From: Palsa-965 sp044448685
GTDB lineage: Bacteria > Bacteroidota > Bacteroidia > Palsa-965
Length of the DNA: 20,366 nt
Assembly (NCBI GenBank): GCA_044448685.1
Contig: JBIOHC010000062.1
Coordinates: 1 to 20,366 of the forward strand
Direction: 5' to 3'
Position numbers and translations under genes: made by a program. Positions 1 through 7,684 of the stretch are shown here, piece by piece. Each line of letters opens with the position of its first letter. Position 1 is the stretch's first letter. Under the pieces are notes generated by a model. It saw only the letters and a program-made list of their open reading frames with translations. It did not search any database and was not told the origin of the DNA.

Positions 1-25
1 ATATAGTATATTGCTCTAAACAATC

Positions 26-42
26 ATATCACTCTGTGATAT
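26..42. promoter_or_regulatory. Perfect dyad, candidate operator of the XRE regulator
   Basis: The sequence reads ATATCAC-TCT-GTGATAT, a perfect 7-bp inverted repeat with a 3-base spacer, centred about 68 bases before the ATG of the small HTH gene at 102. Two-fold symmetric sites of this size just upstream of an XRE-type gene are typical autoregulatory operators. Between dyad and gene, TAATTTTA at 65-72 is a one-mismatch relative of the Bacteroidetes -7 element TAnnTTTG, so the dyad would sit in or above the promoter. Direct binding is inferred. Confidence 0.4.
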
Positions 43-101
43 TTTACGAAAGAAGATTATGTTCTAATTTTATCCCTCTCTTTTAAATCAATGATTTTAG
101 A

Positions 102-299
102 ATGAATAGGATAAAAGAAATTTTAAAATACCAGGGAAGGTCTCAGGCGTGGCTGGCTGAAAAGATTGGCAAGAGCTATGTAGTTGTCACCAACTACTGC
201 AATAATAAAACTCAACCGAGTATCGCTGTACTTAAAAAGGTAGCGGAAGTACTTGAGGTTGATGTAAGGGAATTGCTTGTTCCGACAAAAGGAAAGTAA
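102..299 (+). CDS. Small XRE/Cro-CI family HTH DNA-binding protein
   Basis: This 65-residue protein is essentially only a lambda-repressor-like helix-turn-helix domain. Helix 2 and the recognition helix are visible in residues 14-36 (SQAWLAEKIGKSYVVVTNYC, then NNKTQPS), followed by the packing helices that end in the family-typical segment VLEVDVRELL at 50-59. No sensor or dimerisation domain follows, so it is a minimal transcription regulator, either autoregulatory or a small phage/plasmid-type repressor. The start is the ATG at 102. A four-codon reading frame at 91-105 overlaps it as ATGA and could couple initiation, though that may be chance. It is the only gene on the plus strand and converges with batE. 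No toxin partner is visible inside the window, but one could lie to the left. Targets are unknown. Confidence 0.85.
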   Translation: MNRIKEILKYQGRSQAWLAEKIGKSYVVVTNYCNNKTQPSIAVLKKVAEVLEVDVRELLVPTKGK

Positions 300-313
300 G
301 GACCTGGAGGTCC
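300..313. other. Short hairpin between convergent genes
   Basis: GGACCT-GG-AGGTCC is a perfect 6-bp inverted repeat starting one base after the stop codon of the HTH gene. As RNA it can form a 5-bp GC-rich stem with a four-base loop. No U-tract follows on either strand, so it is not a canonical intrinsic terminator. It may still mark the 3' end of the HTH transcript. The remaining bases to 381 show no other clear signal. Confidence 0.3.
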
Positions 314-381
314 ATAGTGCCTGCCCGCCTTAGCTCCTGTACAGAGCCTGCCTTTGCATGTAGAATTATGATTCAAAGTTC

Positions 382-1140
382 TCAGATTATCTCAAATACA
401 CTGTCGGGCAGCCAGCCTGTGGTGCCATTCATCAGTTTAATTTCTGTCCAGTTCCCGTTCTTTTGAAGCAGAATGACTTTTGTTCCTTCATGCAGGATAA
501 ACAGGTCAGTGCCTTTCTCATCCGGAGAACCTTTGGCCGTTACATTCGGACTCATAACAACTGCTTCCGTATGCCTATCCTCTGCCCTGGCTTTTCTCCA
601 GGCTATAAATGACAGACCGGCACAAATGATAAGTATACATGCAGACAAGCCCAATGCAAGCTGCCTGATCCGAACCCGTGCCGAAATAATATAAATCAGC
701 ATCAGAGCCAGGCCTGTAACAAAGCAAGCGATGCCAGCCAGAGCCCAGTTTTTTTCAGAGAGCAGATTGAACAGATGGTTTTTCCAGGTCTCCAGCATAT
801 GCTCAGGCTTGTCTTCTGTTTTATCCGTAATCAGGTTATTGGCAATGCGGAGGTTGAAACGTATGTCTTCATCATCAGGTCTCTGTCTCAGGGCTCTTTC
901 GAAGTGAAGTATGGCTTTGGGAGCATTCTTCATTTTAAGATAGGTATTCCCCATATTATAATCCAGTTCAGGAGCTTCTAATCCCTGTCCGGCAATTTTT
1001 TCGTAGTACCTCAGGGCTTCCTGATAATTCCTGCCTGTATAGGCTGCATTAGCCGAATCGAACGCATTACCGGCCTTGCAGCAGTATCCTGTAAGGAGCA
1101 GCAAGAAGAGGATAAAGCTGTATTTATTCAGTGGGTTCAT
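382..1140 (-). CDS. batE: BatE: TPR / SH3-like membrane protein of the Bat complex
   Basis: This 252-residue protein has the BatE layout. A hydrophobic export signal (about 1-23) is followed by TPR repeats (about 27-100, with the helix pairs AYTGRNYQEALRYYEKI and GNTYLKMKNAPKAILHFERA). Two transmembrane helices (about 132-153 and 160-181) follow, then a C-terminal bacterial SH3-like domain (about 190-250, ending in a GWLPDSVFEII strand). It is the last gene of the bat operon. Its ATG overlaps the batD stop as ATGA, so translation is probably coupled. Bat proteins were first described as an aerotolerance operon in Bacteroides, but their molecular role is not settled. The SH3 and TPR domains suggest a scaffold bridging periplasm and membrane. 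The name rests on domain order and operon position together. Confidence 0.88.
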   Translation of the reverse strand: MNPLNKYSFILFLLLLTGYCCKAGNAFDSANAAYTGRNYQEALRYYEKIAGQGLEAPELDYNMGNTYLKMKNAPKAILHFERALRQRPDDEDIRFNLRIANNLITDKTEDKPEHMLETWKNHLFNLLSEKNWALAGIACFVTGLALMLIYIISARVRIRQLALGLSACILIICAGLSFIAWRKARAEDRHTEAVVMSPNVTAKGSPDEKGTDLFILHEGTKVILLQKNGNWTEIKLMNGTTGWLPDSVFEII

Positions 1141-2924
1141 GCAGTTGTACCTATTTCTTGTTCCAATTCAGTAATAAGCTCCACACTCTGTTCATAAATA
1201 CCATGCAGATCAGCGGAGGCGGAACCGGAAGCATAACGGGCAAATTCACAGGCCTCAATTACCTTCAATAAACGGGAGATTGTTTCCTGTTTTACCCCTT
1301 TGGATTCAAGGGCTGCCGAAACAGATTCTTTTGAAAGATCCGATACAGGCATGTAAAGCTTGTCGCCCAGATAACCGTACAAGGCCCGGAAGACTTCTTC
1401 ATAAAAACGTTCTTTTTTATTCTCCCTTTGATGCGTTTCCGCCAGGGCCAGTCTTTTTTGTGCCATACGGGTTGCTTTACGGCTTTTCATTAGTCTCTCA
1501 TCACCCCGCTCCCTGACATGTTTCTTTCTCCAGAAAAGAAAGGCCAGAAAGCAAGTACCGGGCACTGCAAATCCGAGGTAATCGAACAGGGATCCGACAA
1601 AATGCCGGCCTTTCTGTTCGAGATGAACTTCCCCTGTTTTGATGTAGCGAATATCAGTGCCTATCAATGCCACTTCCTTCCTGTTCCCGGCAGGAGCCAT
1701 AACAGAAACCGAGCTCGTATCGCCGGCTCCCTTTTGTACTTCTATTGTAAATTCAGGGGTATGCAGGGATATGTAACTCTTCTTCTCAGGATCGAAATAA
1801 CTGAAATCTGTTTGTTCGATCCGGTAGGTCCCATGATAACGTGGAATGATCACATATTCATTTGATTTGGTACCGCTCACCCCAGCGGCGTTTACACTGA
1901 TGTTCTCGGTTGGTTTAGGGTCATAGCTTTCCAGATCAGGAGGAATTTTAATTTTAGGCGGATCGAGCAGATTCACACTTCCTTTTCCGGAAACAGAAAT
2001 TGTAAGGTTAATGGCTTCATTGGTCTGAACCTTGTCTTTATTCAGCTGAGCTTTCATGGTAAACTGTCCGACAGCACCTGAAAAATTATCGGGTCTTCCT
2101 TCCGGCAATGGCATTACTTCGATCTTAATGCTTTGCCCTTTCAGCTTCATCAGTACATCTTCTGAAACAGGTCCGAAAAAATTCCAGGGATCCTGATTCT
2201 TGCTTTGCTGACGCACTACACAGTCAATTTCAACAGGGTCAATTTCAAGTGTCCCGCTGCGTTGGGGAAAGAGAAAGGTTTTCTTGAGTTCCGCTACATT
2301 ATACGGAACGCCGTTCACATTTTCCTTTGTTACAGTTAAATTTTTGGGATTGGATATATCCTGGGTCCAGAAACCGGTATAAGCAGGCCATTTAATGCTC
2401 TGAAAACCCATCAGGTTTAACCGTGTATAAACTTTGTAGACGAGCATTACCTGCTCTCCCTGATAGACCCTGGTCCGGTTTACAGAAGCGCGTACATACA
2501 GCTGATCACCACCTCCCTGCCCTCCTTTTCCTTGCTGTTTCTGGCTGCCTGCCTTGCCCACTTCCAGTACAATGCTGTTTGATTCCAGTTTTTTACCTGC
2601 ACAGGATATTTTTGCCGGTCCTATACTGTACTTGCCTTCTTTTTTTGCACTCAGGTAATAGGAATACGTGAAAGAGAGTGTTGTATTCCCATTGTAATTC
2701 GAAATTTGCTGGAACACCTGTGGGCCTGAAAGCACATCAAAATCAGTCAGTGATGGAGGCTGGAAACCACTTCCATTTGCATCGACCGTGAATTTAAGTT
2801 CAAAAGCTTCGCCCGGGGTAACCGGGTTCTTGCTCACTGTTGCTGTTAGCTTCTGGGCATGGACAAGTCCTGCCATCAGCAAACAGCCAAGAAATATCAC
2901 CAAACATTTTAGCTTACGGTGCAT
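1137..2924 (-). CDS. batD: BatD: large periplasmic beta-domain protein of the Bat complex
   Basis: Starting from ATG at 2924 the protein has 595 residues, the usual BatD size. A Sec signal (about 1-24, ending VHAQ) leads into several immunoglobulin-like beta domains typical of the BatD/oxygen-tolerance family. A Gly/Gln-rich linker lies near 125-140. A single membrane helix (about 447-465) is followed by a basic, helical cytoplasmic tail of about 130 residues. A TTG two codons upstream (2930) is possible, but the ATG forms a TAATG junction with the batC stop, the usual coupling arrangement, and puts the basic residues directly before the signal helix. The topology places most of the protein in the periplasm with a helical tail facing the cytoplasmic MoxR/DUF58 partners. 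The tail resembles the C-terminal part of the 323-residue operon protein at 5825-6796, suggesting a shared contact surface (inference). Confidence 0.9.
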   Translation of the reverse strand: MHRKLKCLVIFLGCLLMAGLVHAQKLTATVSKNPVTPGEAFELKFTVDANGSGFQPPSLTDFDVLSGPQVFQQISNYNGNTTLSFTYSYYLSAKKEGKYSIGPAKISCAGKKLESNSIVLEVGKAGSQKQQGKGGQGGGDQLYVRASVNRTRVYQGEQVMLVYKVYTRLNLMGFQSIKWPAYTGFWTQDISNPKNLTVTKENVNGVPYNVAELKKTFLFPQRSGTLEIDPVEIDCVVRQQSKNQDPWNFFGPVSEDVLMKLKGQSIKIEVMPLPEGRPDNFSGAVGQFTMKAQLNKDKVQTNEAINLTISVSGKGSVNLLDPPKIKIPPDLESYDPKPTENISVNAAGVSGTKSNEYVIIPRYHGTYRIEQTDFSYFDPEKKSYISLHTPEFTIEVQKGAGDTSSVSVMAPAGNRKEVALIGTDIRYIKTGEVHLEQKGRHFVGSLFDYLGFAVPGTCFLAFLFWRKKHVRERGDERLMKSRKATRMAQKRLALAETHQRENKKERFYEEVFRALYGYLGDKLYMPVSDLSKESVSAALESKGVKQETISRLLKVIEACEFARYASGSASADLHGIYEQSVELITELEQEIGTTA

Positions 2925-3730
2925 TACCAATCCTTTTCAATAATTACAGGCTGCCCTTTCTCCTTTTCCTTCTGTTTCTTAAGCCTGGCCTGTATTTTAC
3001 GTTCATTATTGTTCATCTCATGAAGCATTTTCTGTGCCGCCCCTTTCTCTACCTGATTCTGCTGCGCTTGTTCTTTGTCTTTCTTATCCTTCTCTTCTTT
3101 CTTGTCCTTATCGTCTTTTTTATCCTTCTTATCCTTGTCGTCTTTCTTATCCTTATTATCCTTCTGGTCTTTCTTATCCTTGTTGTCTTTCTTGTCCTTA
3201 TCGTCTTTTTTATCTTTGTTATCCTTCTTATCCTTATCGTCCTTCTTGTCTTTTTTATCCTTATCGTCTTTCTTATCCTTGTTTTGCTGTTGTTTCAGCA
3301 TTTGCCGGGCATAACTCAGATTATAACGGGTATCATCGTCTTTGGGGTTAAGAGCCAATGCTTTTTTGTAAGCATCAATACTTTCTTCATATTTTTTTTC
3401 ACGCAATAAGCTGTTTCCAAAGTTGTGGTAGGCTTTGGCTTTCAAAGGATCTTCAGCGGGCAGGTTCCGTATCAGCTCTTCAAATTTAGCGGCTGCTTCC
3501 TTTGTTTTTCCCTGTTTATACAAGGCATCACCCAGGTTAAAATTCCCGGTTGTATGTGCAGGATTAAATTCTGTTGCTTTCCGGTATTGCTCCCCTGCTT
3601 CTTTAAATTTACCGTCCTGGTACAGTTTATTACCCTCCCTTACATACTTCTTTTCTTCCTGAGCCTTTAGGGATAAAGAAACGAAGCAAAGGAAGATAAG
3701 AAATGCGGTATATAGTATTAAACGCATCAT
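2924..3730 (-). CDS. batC: BatC: exported TPR protein with a long Lys/Asp repeat tract
   Basis: This 268-residue protein starts with a signal peptide (about 1-23, ending LKAQ). Three TPR units lie between about 28 and 145 (for example GNKLYQDGKFKEAGEQYRKA and GNSLLREKKYEESIDAYKKA). Residues 151-219 contain only Lys, Asp, Asn, Glu and Gln. The C-terminal segment (about 230-268) is rich in Lys and ends in the family-like EKDW. Two ATG codons are adjacent at the start and I kept the first. The gene lies 7 bases after batB and shares one base with the batD start. The TPR part is expected to bind peptide partners in the Bat complex. The charged tract is probably disordered and varies in length between species; it is too regular to be a folded domain. 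Its base composition reflects the repeat, not transfer. Confidence 0.88.
   Translation of the reverse strand: MMRLILYTAFLIFLCFVSLSLKAQEEKKYVREGNKLYQDGKFKEAGEQYRKATEFNPAHTTGNFNLGDALYKQGKTKEAAAKFEELIRNLPAEDPLKAKAYHNFGNSLLREKKYEESIDAYKKALALNPKDDDTRYNLSYARQMLKQQQNKDKKDDKDKKDKKDDKDKKDNKDKKDDKDKKDNKDKKDQKDNKDKKDDKDKKDKKDDKDKKEEKDKKDKEQAQQNQVEKGAAQKMLHEMNNNERKIQARLKKQKEKEKGQPVIIEKDW
3071..3280 (-). repeat. batC: Imperfect tandem repeat encoding the BatC charged tract
   Basis: About 210 bases of batC are built from repeated GAT/GAC and AAG/AAA codons encoding units such as DKKD, DKKDDK and DKKDNK. The units are imperfect and mix synonymous codons, so the protein composition appears to be under selection even though the DNA looks slippage-prone. 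On the opposite strand the same stretch gives long hydrophobic open frames that are artefacts of the repeat. Unit number is likely to vary among strains. Confidence 0.85.
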
Positions 3731-3737
3731 CGCTGTT

Positions 3738-4799
3738 TTAAAAGGGCTTTTGATCCTGCGGATTTTGTCCTTCTCCGAAAAGGTTCAAATGCATGTACAA
3801 TTTACTTTTTCTTTCTGAAAGCAGTATTTCAAGGATCAGGAAAACAAGGGCCGCCCATACGAAAATGGGGAAATAATCATCGTAATCATCAAAGATCCGG
3901 GTATCAATATCAGATTTTGCCATACCTGAAATTTCATCCAGCAGGTGATTCAGGCCCACATCTGCATTCGAGGCATGGGTATAGAGACCATGTCCGGCTT
4001 TGGCAATGTCCTGGAGTATTTTTTCGTCCAGGCGGGTTATTATGGTGGCTCCGCTGCGGTCTTTGCGATATCCGGTAAATGTCTGACCCTGTATAAGAGG
4101 TATCGGAACTCCGTTCACGGAACCCAGGCCTATGGTATGAATAACAATTCCTTTCTGATAAGCCTGTGCAGCCATTTCAAGCACATTCCCTTCATGATCC
4201 TCCCCGTCGGTGATAATGACGAGCGCCTTACTTTTCTCTCCTTCCGGTCCGAAAGCATCTTCTGCTGTCTGTATAGCATCCGAGATGGAGGTACCCTGTG
4301 TCGGGACTATATCGGTGTCAATGTTTTCGAGAAAGAGTTTGGCGGCTGCATAATCCGTTGTGATAGGAAGCTGTATATAGGCCTTACCGGCAAAGACGAT
4401 CAGCCCCAGCTCATCGCCCTGCAGATTATCAATCAACTTGCTGATTGCCTGTTTGGCCCTTTCCAGGCGGTTGGGCTTCAGATCCTCGGCTTTCATACTA
4501 TTCGACACATCGAGGGCAATGATGATTTTGGAGCCTTTACGTTTTACTTCCCGGAGCTTAGAACCGGCCTGAGGATTCAGGGCAGCGATAATAACACAGG
4601 ATACTGCCAGCATGAAGAGGGTGAAACGGGCCACGCGTTTGGCCCGTGAAACATCAGGCAGGAGTTTCATGACCCTGTTCAGCTCTCCGAAACGTTTCAG
4701 CATCTTCTTCCTCCACCAGGTCGTCAGCAGAAACAGGAGAACCATCAGGGGCAATGCCCCGATGATATACCAGTAATGCAGGTTTTCTAATCTCCACAT
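3738..4799 (-). CDS. batB: BatB: VWA-domain membrane protein
   Basis: This 353-residue protein has two N-terminal membrane helices (about 9-28 and 57-74), a von Willebrand factor A domain (about 91-290) and a C-terminal helix (about 309-327). The metal-ion-dependent adhesion site is complete: DxSxS at residues 97-101 (DVSNS), the Thr of GTS at 169-171, and TDGED around 197-201. The domain therefore probably coordinates Mg2+ and binds a partner acidic group. After the last helix a short tail carries FGEGQNPQDQKPF. It follows batA by 20 bases and precedes batC by 7. VWA proteins commonly work with MoxR AAA+ ATPases, which fits moxR at the head of this operon. Confidence 0.92.
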   Translation of the reverse strand: MWRLENLHYWYIIGALPLMVLLFLLTTWWRKKMLKRFGELNRVMKLLPDVSRAKRVARFTLFMLAVSCVIIAALNPQAGSKLREVKRKGSKIIIALDVSNSMKAEDLKPNRLERAKQAISKLIDNLQGDELGLIVFAGKAYIQLPITTDYAAAKLFLENIDTDIVPTQGTSISDAIQTAEDAFGPEGEKSKALVIITDGEDHEGNVLEMAAQAYQKGIVIHTIGLGSVNGVPIPLIQGQTFTGYRKDRSGATIITRLDEKILQDIAKAGHGLYTHASNADVGLNHLLDEISGMAKSDIDTRIFDDYDDYFPIFVWAALVFLILEILLSERKSKLYMHLNLFGEGQNPQDQKPF

Positions 4800-4819
4800 A
4801 GTTTTAATCGGCCTTGCGG

Positions 4820-5824
4820 TCAGGTTATGCTTCTCAATAAAGTGTTCCGGAGTGCAAACTCAAGTAATAACAACAGCAATGCTGCCAGAGCCGGAATAAA
4901 AAAGAGCTCTTTGTGATTTGTAAAATTCTTTTCGTGCACAAGATTCTTTTCCATACGGTCTATTTCCTGATAAATCTTTTTCAGTTTTTCCGTGTCAGTA
5001 GCCCTGAAATATTTCCCCCCGGTTATATCGGCTACTTTTTTGAGAACGGCTTCATCTATTTCCACATCTACGTAATCATACAGGTATCTTCCGGAAGGAT
5101 CAATCCTGACAGGAGCGTATGCTTTTCCGTTTGTTCCCAGCCCAACCGTGTACACCCTTGTTTTATAAGCCTTGGCAATTTCAGCGGCTGTCAGCGGATC
5201 GATAGCGCCCTGATTATTGACCCCATCGGTGAGGAGGATGATTACATTGCTTTTCACCAGTGTATCAATCCTTGAAACGGCTGTTGAAAGACCCATTCCG
5301 ATGGCTGTACCATCGGCGACCATACCGGTATGAATACCAGCAAACAGATTTTTGAGTACAGCATGATCAGAAGTGAGCGGACATTGGGTAAAACTTTCAC
5401 CGCTGAAAATAACAAGCCCAATTCGGTCGTCAGGCCGGTTGTCAATGAAGCTCATTGCAACAGCTTTGGAAGCTTCAATACGGCTTGGTTTAAGATCCTG
5501 AGCCAGCATACTGGATGAAATATCCAGTGCAATGATGATATTGATCCCTTCCGTACTTATATTTTTCCAGCTGGAGCGGCTTTGGGGCCTGGCCAGGATA
5601 CAAACAAGCAAAACAAGAGCAAGACTACGTAACAGAAAGACAGAATGCCTCAGATACTGACGGATGCTTTTGGGTGCTGATTTCAGATTATCAAGCGTGG
5701 AAATACGAAGTTCACCCTGATTTCGCTGTCCTTTCCAGATATACCAGATCAGGTATAAGGGAATAAGTAACAGGAGCCAGAACATGGGCTTGTATGCAAA
5801 CGTTATGTCATTCCAGTAGCGCAT
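4820..5824 (-). CDS. batA: BatA: VWA-domain membrane protein
   Basis: This 334-residue protein is homologous to BatB in plan. Membrane helices lie near 13-30 and 60-78, a VWA domain spans about 94-295, and a C-terminal helix lies near 306-328. MIDAS residues are D101, S103 and S105 (DISSS), the Thr at about 173 and D200 in LLTDG. Its VWA is distinct in sequence from BatB, so the two probably form a heteromer, not redundant copies. The ATG directly abuts the stop of the preceding gene (TGA then ATG), indicating coupled translation. It is named BatA because it is the first VWA gene after the DUF58 and small-membrane-protein genes and precedes batB. Confidence 0.92.
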   Translation of the reverse strand: MRYWNDITFAYKPMFWLLLLIPLYLIWYIWKGQRNQGELRISTLDNLKSAPKSIRQYLRHSVFLLRSLALVLLVCILARPQSRSSWKNISTEGINIIIALDISSSMLAQDLKPSRIEASKAVAMSFIDNRPDDRIGLVIFSGESFTQCPLTSDHAVLKNLFAGIHTGMVADGTAIGMGLSTAVSRIDTLVKSNVIILLTDGVNNQGAIDPLTAAEIAKAYKTRVYTVGLGTNGKAYAPVRIDPSGRYLYDYVDVEIDEAVLKKVADITGGKYFRATDTEKLKKIYQEIDRMEKNLVHEKNFTNHKELFFIPALAALLLLLLEFALRNTLLRSIT

Positions 5825-6796
5825 TCAGGAAACAGCTGTATTTGTTTGTTCCTGCCCGGCCCTGCTTTCCATCACAAATTCCATAGCATGGAGCATGCTG
5901 AGTTCGTTTTCATCGGGCAGGGCATGTTGTTTGGCAAATTTGATCATATCCGCAAGTCTCAATATTTGTACCAGCTTGTTTCTGCATTCTCCGGGCAAAG
6001 CTATACTTCGCATACTTCCCAGGATTTCATCTGAAGTCTGTTCCATGGCATGTATATGAAAACGTTGTTCAATATACAGGCGGAGAATATCCGTGAGGCT
6101 GCTATGGTATTCTTTCTGCTTTCCTTCCTGCCAGAGTTTTCTGTTTTTGAGTTCCTCCAGGCTCTTCAATGCCAGTTCGTGGGGAGGAATTTTCGGAACA
6201 GGCGGCAAGGCTTCGGCTGGTTTTTTCTTCAGCCAGTATCTTAAGGCTGCTATAATCAGAACAAGCAGCACCAGCCCCAATGCCACCCAGCGTAATGCCG
6301 GTATTAGCTCTTTCCAGCTGAAGGGTTCCTGCAGAGGCTCCTTGATTTCTTTAATAGCCAGCGTGGTATCTACTTTCATACCCACCACATGAAGCAGCAT
6401 GGCTTGTGTAAAATAAGGCCGGGCTGTATCCCCGTTAAGGACAATACGGAAAGGAGGAATGGCATAATAGCCGGAGTCGAAAGAAGTAAGGATCAAACGC
6501 CGGGCCTGGCCCAGCTCCCCGTTGGGATGTTCTTTATCCTGAGCAAGTGTATCGGTAGGGAATGTACGCAGAACCTGGATTCCTTTTAGGATAGTATCTG
6601 TAATAGCAGGCCAGGATATATTAACAGGATCATGTTTCCCGTCTGTCCATACTTTCAGCACCAGGGTAGCCTGCTCACCGATACGAATGGCACTGGTATC
6701 AAGTCCTGCACTCACCTGCTGTGCAACATCTGCCCCTGTTATGAGAATCAGGGCAAGGGCTGTACAGAAAGATAAAAAGCTTCTTTTTCTACGCAC
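5825..6796 (-). CDS. BatD-like signal-anchored protein of the moxR-bat operon
   Basis: The protein has 323 residues. A signal peptide covers about 1-25. A periplasmic beta domain spans about 28-140 and resembles one BatD repeat (GLDTSAIRIGEQATLVLKVW near its start). A membrane helix lies at about 168-188, followed by a Pro-rich linker (195-205) and a helical cytoplasmic domain (about 207-310) like the tails of BatD and DUF4381-type proteins. The start must be the GTG at 6796: an in-frame TGA lies five codons upstream, and the next Met is too far inside to keep the signal peptide. The gene overlaps the DUF58 gene by 8 bases. A protein of this type commonly sits between DUF58 and batA in Bacteroidota. 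Its biochemical role is unknown; the architecture suggests linking periplasm to the cytoplasmic DUF58/MoxR pair. Confidence 0.75.
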   Translation of the reverse strand: MRRKRSFLSFCTALALILITGADVAQQVSAGLDTSAIRIGEQATLVLKVWTDGKHDPVNISWPAITDTILKGIQVLRTFPTDTLAQDKEHPNGELGQARRLILTSFDSGYYAIPPFRIVLNGDTARPYFTQAMLLHVVGMKVDTTLAIKEIKEPLQEPFSWKELIPALRWVALGLVLLVLIIAALRYWLKKKPAEALPPVPKIPPHELALKSLEELKNRKLWQEGKQKEYHSSLTDILRLYIEQRFHIHAMEQTSDEILGSMRSIALPGECRNKLVQILRLADMIKFAKQHALPDENELSMLHAMEFVMESRAGQEQTNTAVS

Positions 6797-7679
6797 GGTT
6801 ACTGAACAAATTCATTAATGGTTGTATATACGACTCATTGGTTGCAATGCGGGTAAAATTAATTCCACACCGGATCAGGGTAGCCCTGAGCACATCATCA
6901 CTTCTCCTGGCTTCTGATTCATAATGGTTCCTGATTTTGCGATCGGCTGTATCAACCCAGCGCACGGCCCCTGTTTCGGCATCTTTTATCTTAACAAGGC
7001 CTATATCCGGCAAGGTATTCTCACGCGGGTCATAAATCTTGATCGCAACCACATCATGCCGTTTACGGGCCACTTTGAGGGCATCACTGAAACTGTTGCG
7101 GGCGGTATCTTTGATATTCGGATCGATAAAATCAGACAATAGAAAGGCAATACTTCTTTTCCTTGTCATATTCGTAAAATACCGCAGCGCCCCTTCAATA
7201 TTGGTTTTAGTATGCTGAGGTTTAAATTCAATCAGATCACGTATGATATGAAGGATATGACTTCTCCCTTTTTTGGGTGGAATATATTTTTCGATTTTAT
7301 CGCTGAAGAAAATGATTCCTATCTTATCATTATTCTGAATAGCTGAAAAAGCAAGTACTGCACATAATTCAGTAATCAGATCCCGTTTAGCCTGGTTCTG
7401 TGTGCCGAATTCCCCTGATGCACTTACATCAGCCAGAAGCATTACCGTCATTTCCCTTTCTTCCTCAAAAACCTTCACAAAAGGGGCATTGAAGCGGGCG
7501 GTTACATTCCAGTCAATCGCTCTGATATCATCTCCGGGCTGGTATTCCCTCACTTCACTGAAAGCCATTCCCCGGCCTTTGAAAGCACTGTGATAACTGC
7601 CCGAAAAGATCTGATTGGACAGGCCCAGGGTTTTAATTTCAATCTTCCTTACTTTCTTAAGCAGCTCTAGGGTTTCCAT
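6789..7679 (-). CDS. DUF58 (VWA-like) partner of MoxR
   Basis: This soluble 296-residue protein carries the DUF58 signature at about 40-62 (FSEVREYQPGDDIRAIDWN), followed by a VWA-like fold with the MIDAS-type motif DVSAS at 84-88 and LLSDF near 180-184. No signal peptide or membrane helix is visible, so it acts in the cytoplasm. DUF58 genes are nearly always next to moxR, and here only 5 bases separate them. It is expected to serve as the adaptor through which the MoxR ATPase meets its client or the membrane Bat proteins. The last codons overlap the following gene by 8 bases. The family assignment is firm, while the client is unknown. Confidence 0.9.
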   Translation of the reverse strand: METLELLKKVRKIEIKTLGLSNQIFSGSYHSAFKGRGMAFSEVREYQPGDDIRAIDWNVTARFNAPFVKVFEEEREMTVMLLADVSASGEFGTQNQAKRDLITELCAVLAFSAIQNNDKIGIIFFSDKIEKYIPPKKGRSHILHIIRDLIEFKPQHTKTNIEGALRYFTNMTRKRSIAFLLSDFIDPNIKDTARNSFSDALKVARKRHDVVAIKIYDPRENTLPDIGLVKIKDAETGAVRWVDTADRKIRNHYESEARRSDDVLRATLIRCGINFTRIATNESYIQPLMNLFSNRA

Positions 7680-7684
7680 AGGAA

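Noticed and set aside
91..105. Four-codon leader frame overlapping the HTH start
   Set aside because: Too short to judge; it could couple translation, but chance is equally likely.
2840..3409. Long plus-strand open frame of hydrophobic residues opposite batC
   Set aside because: It is the antisense of the Lys/Asp repeat; the biased codons of batC remove stops in other frames. The batC product has TPRs and a signal peptide, the antisense one does not resemble a protein.
3945..4649. Plus-strand open frame of about 234 codons opposite batB
   Set aside because: batB is a clear VWA protein in a tight operon; the opposite frame has no recognisable domain.
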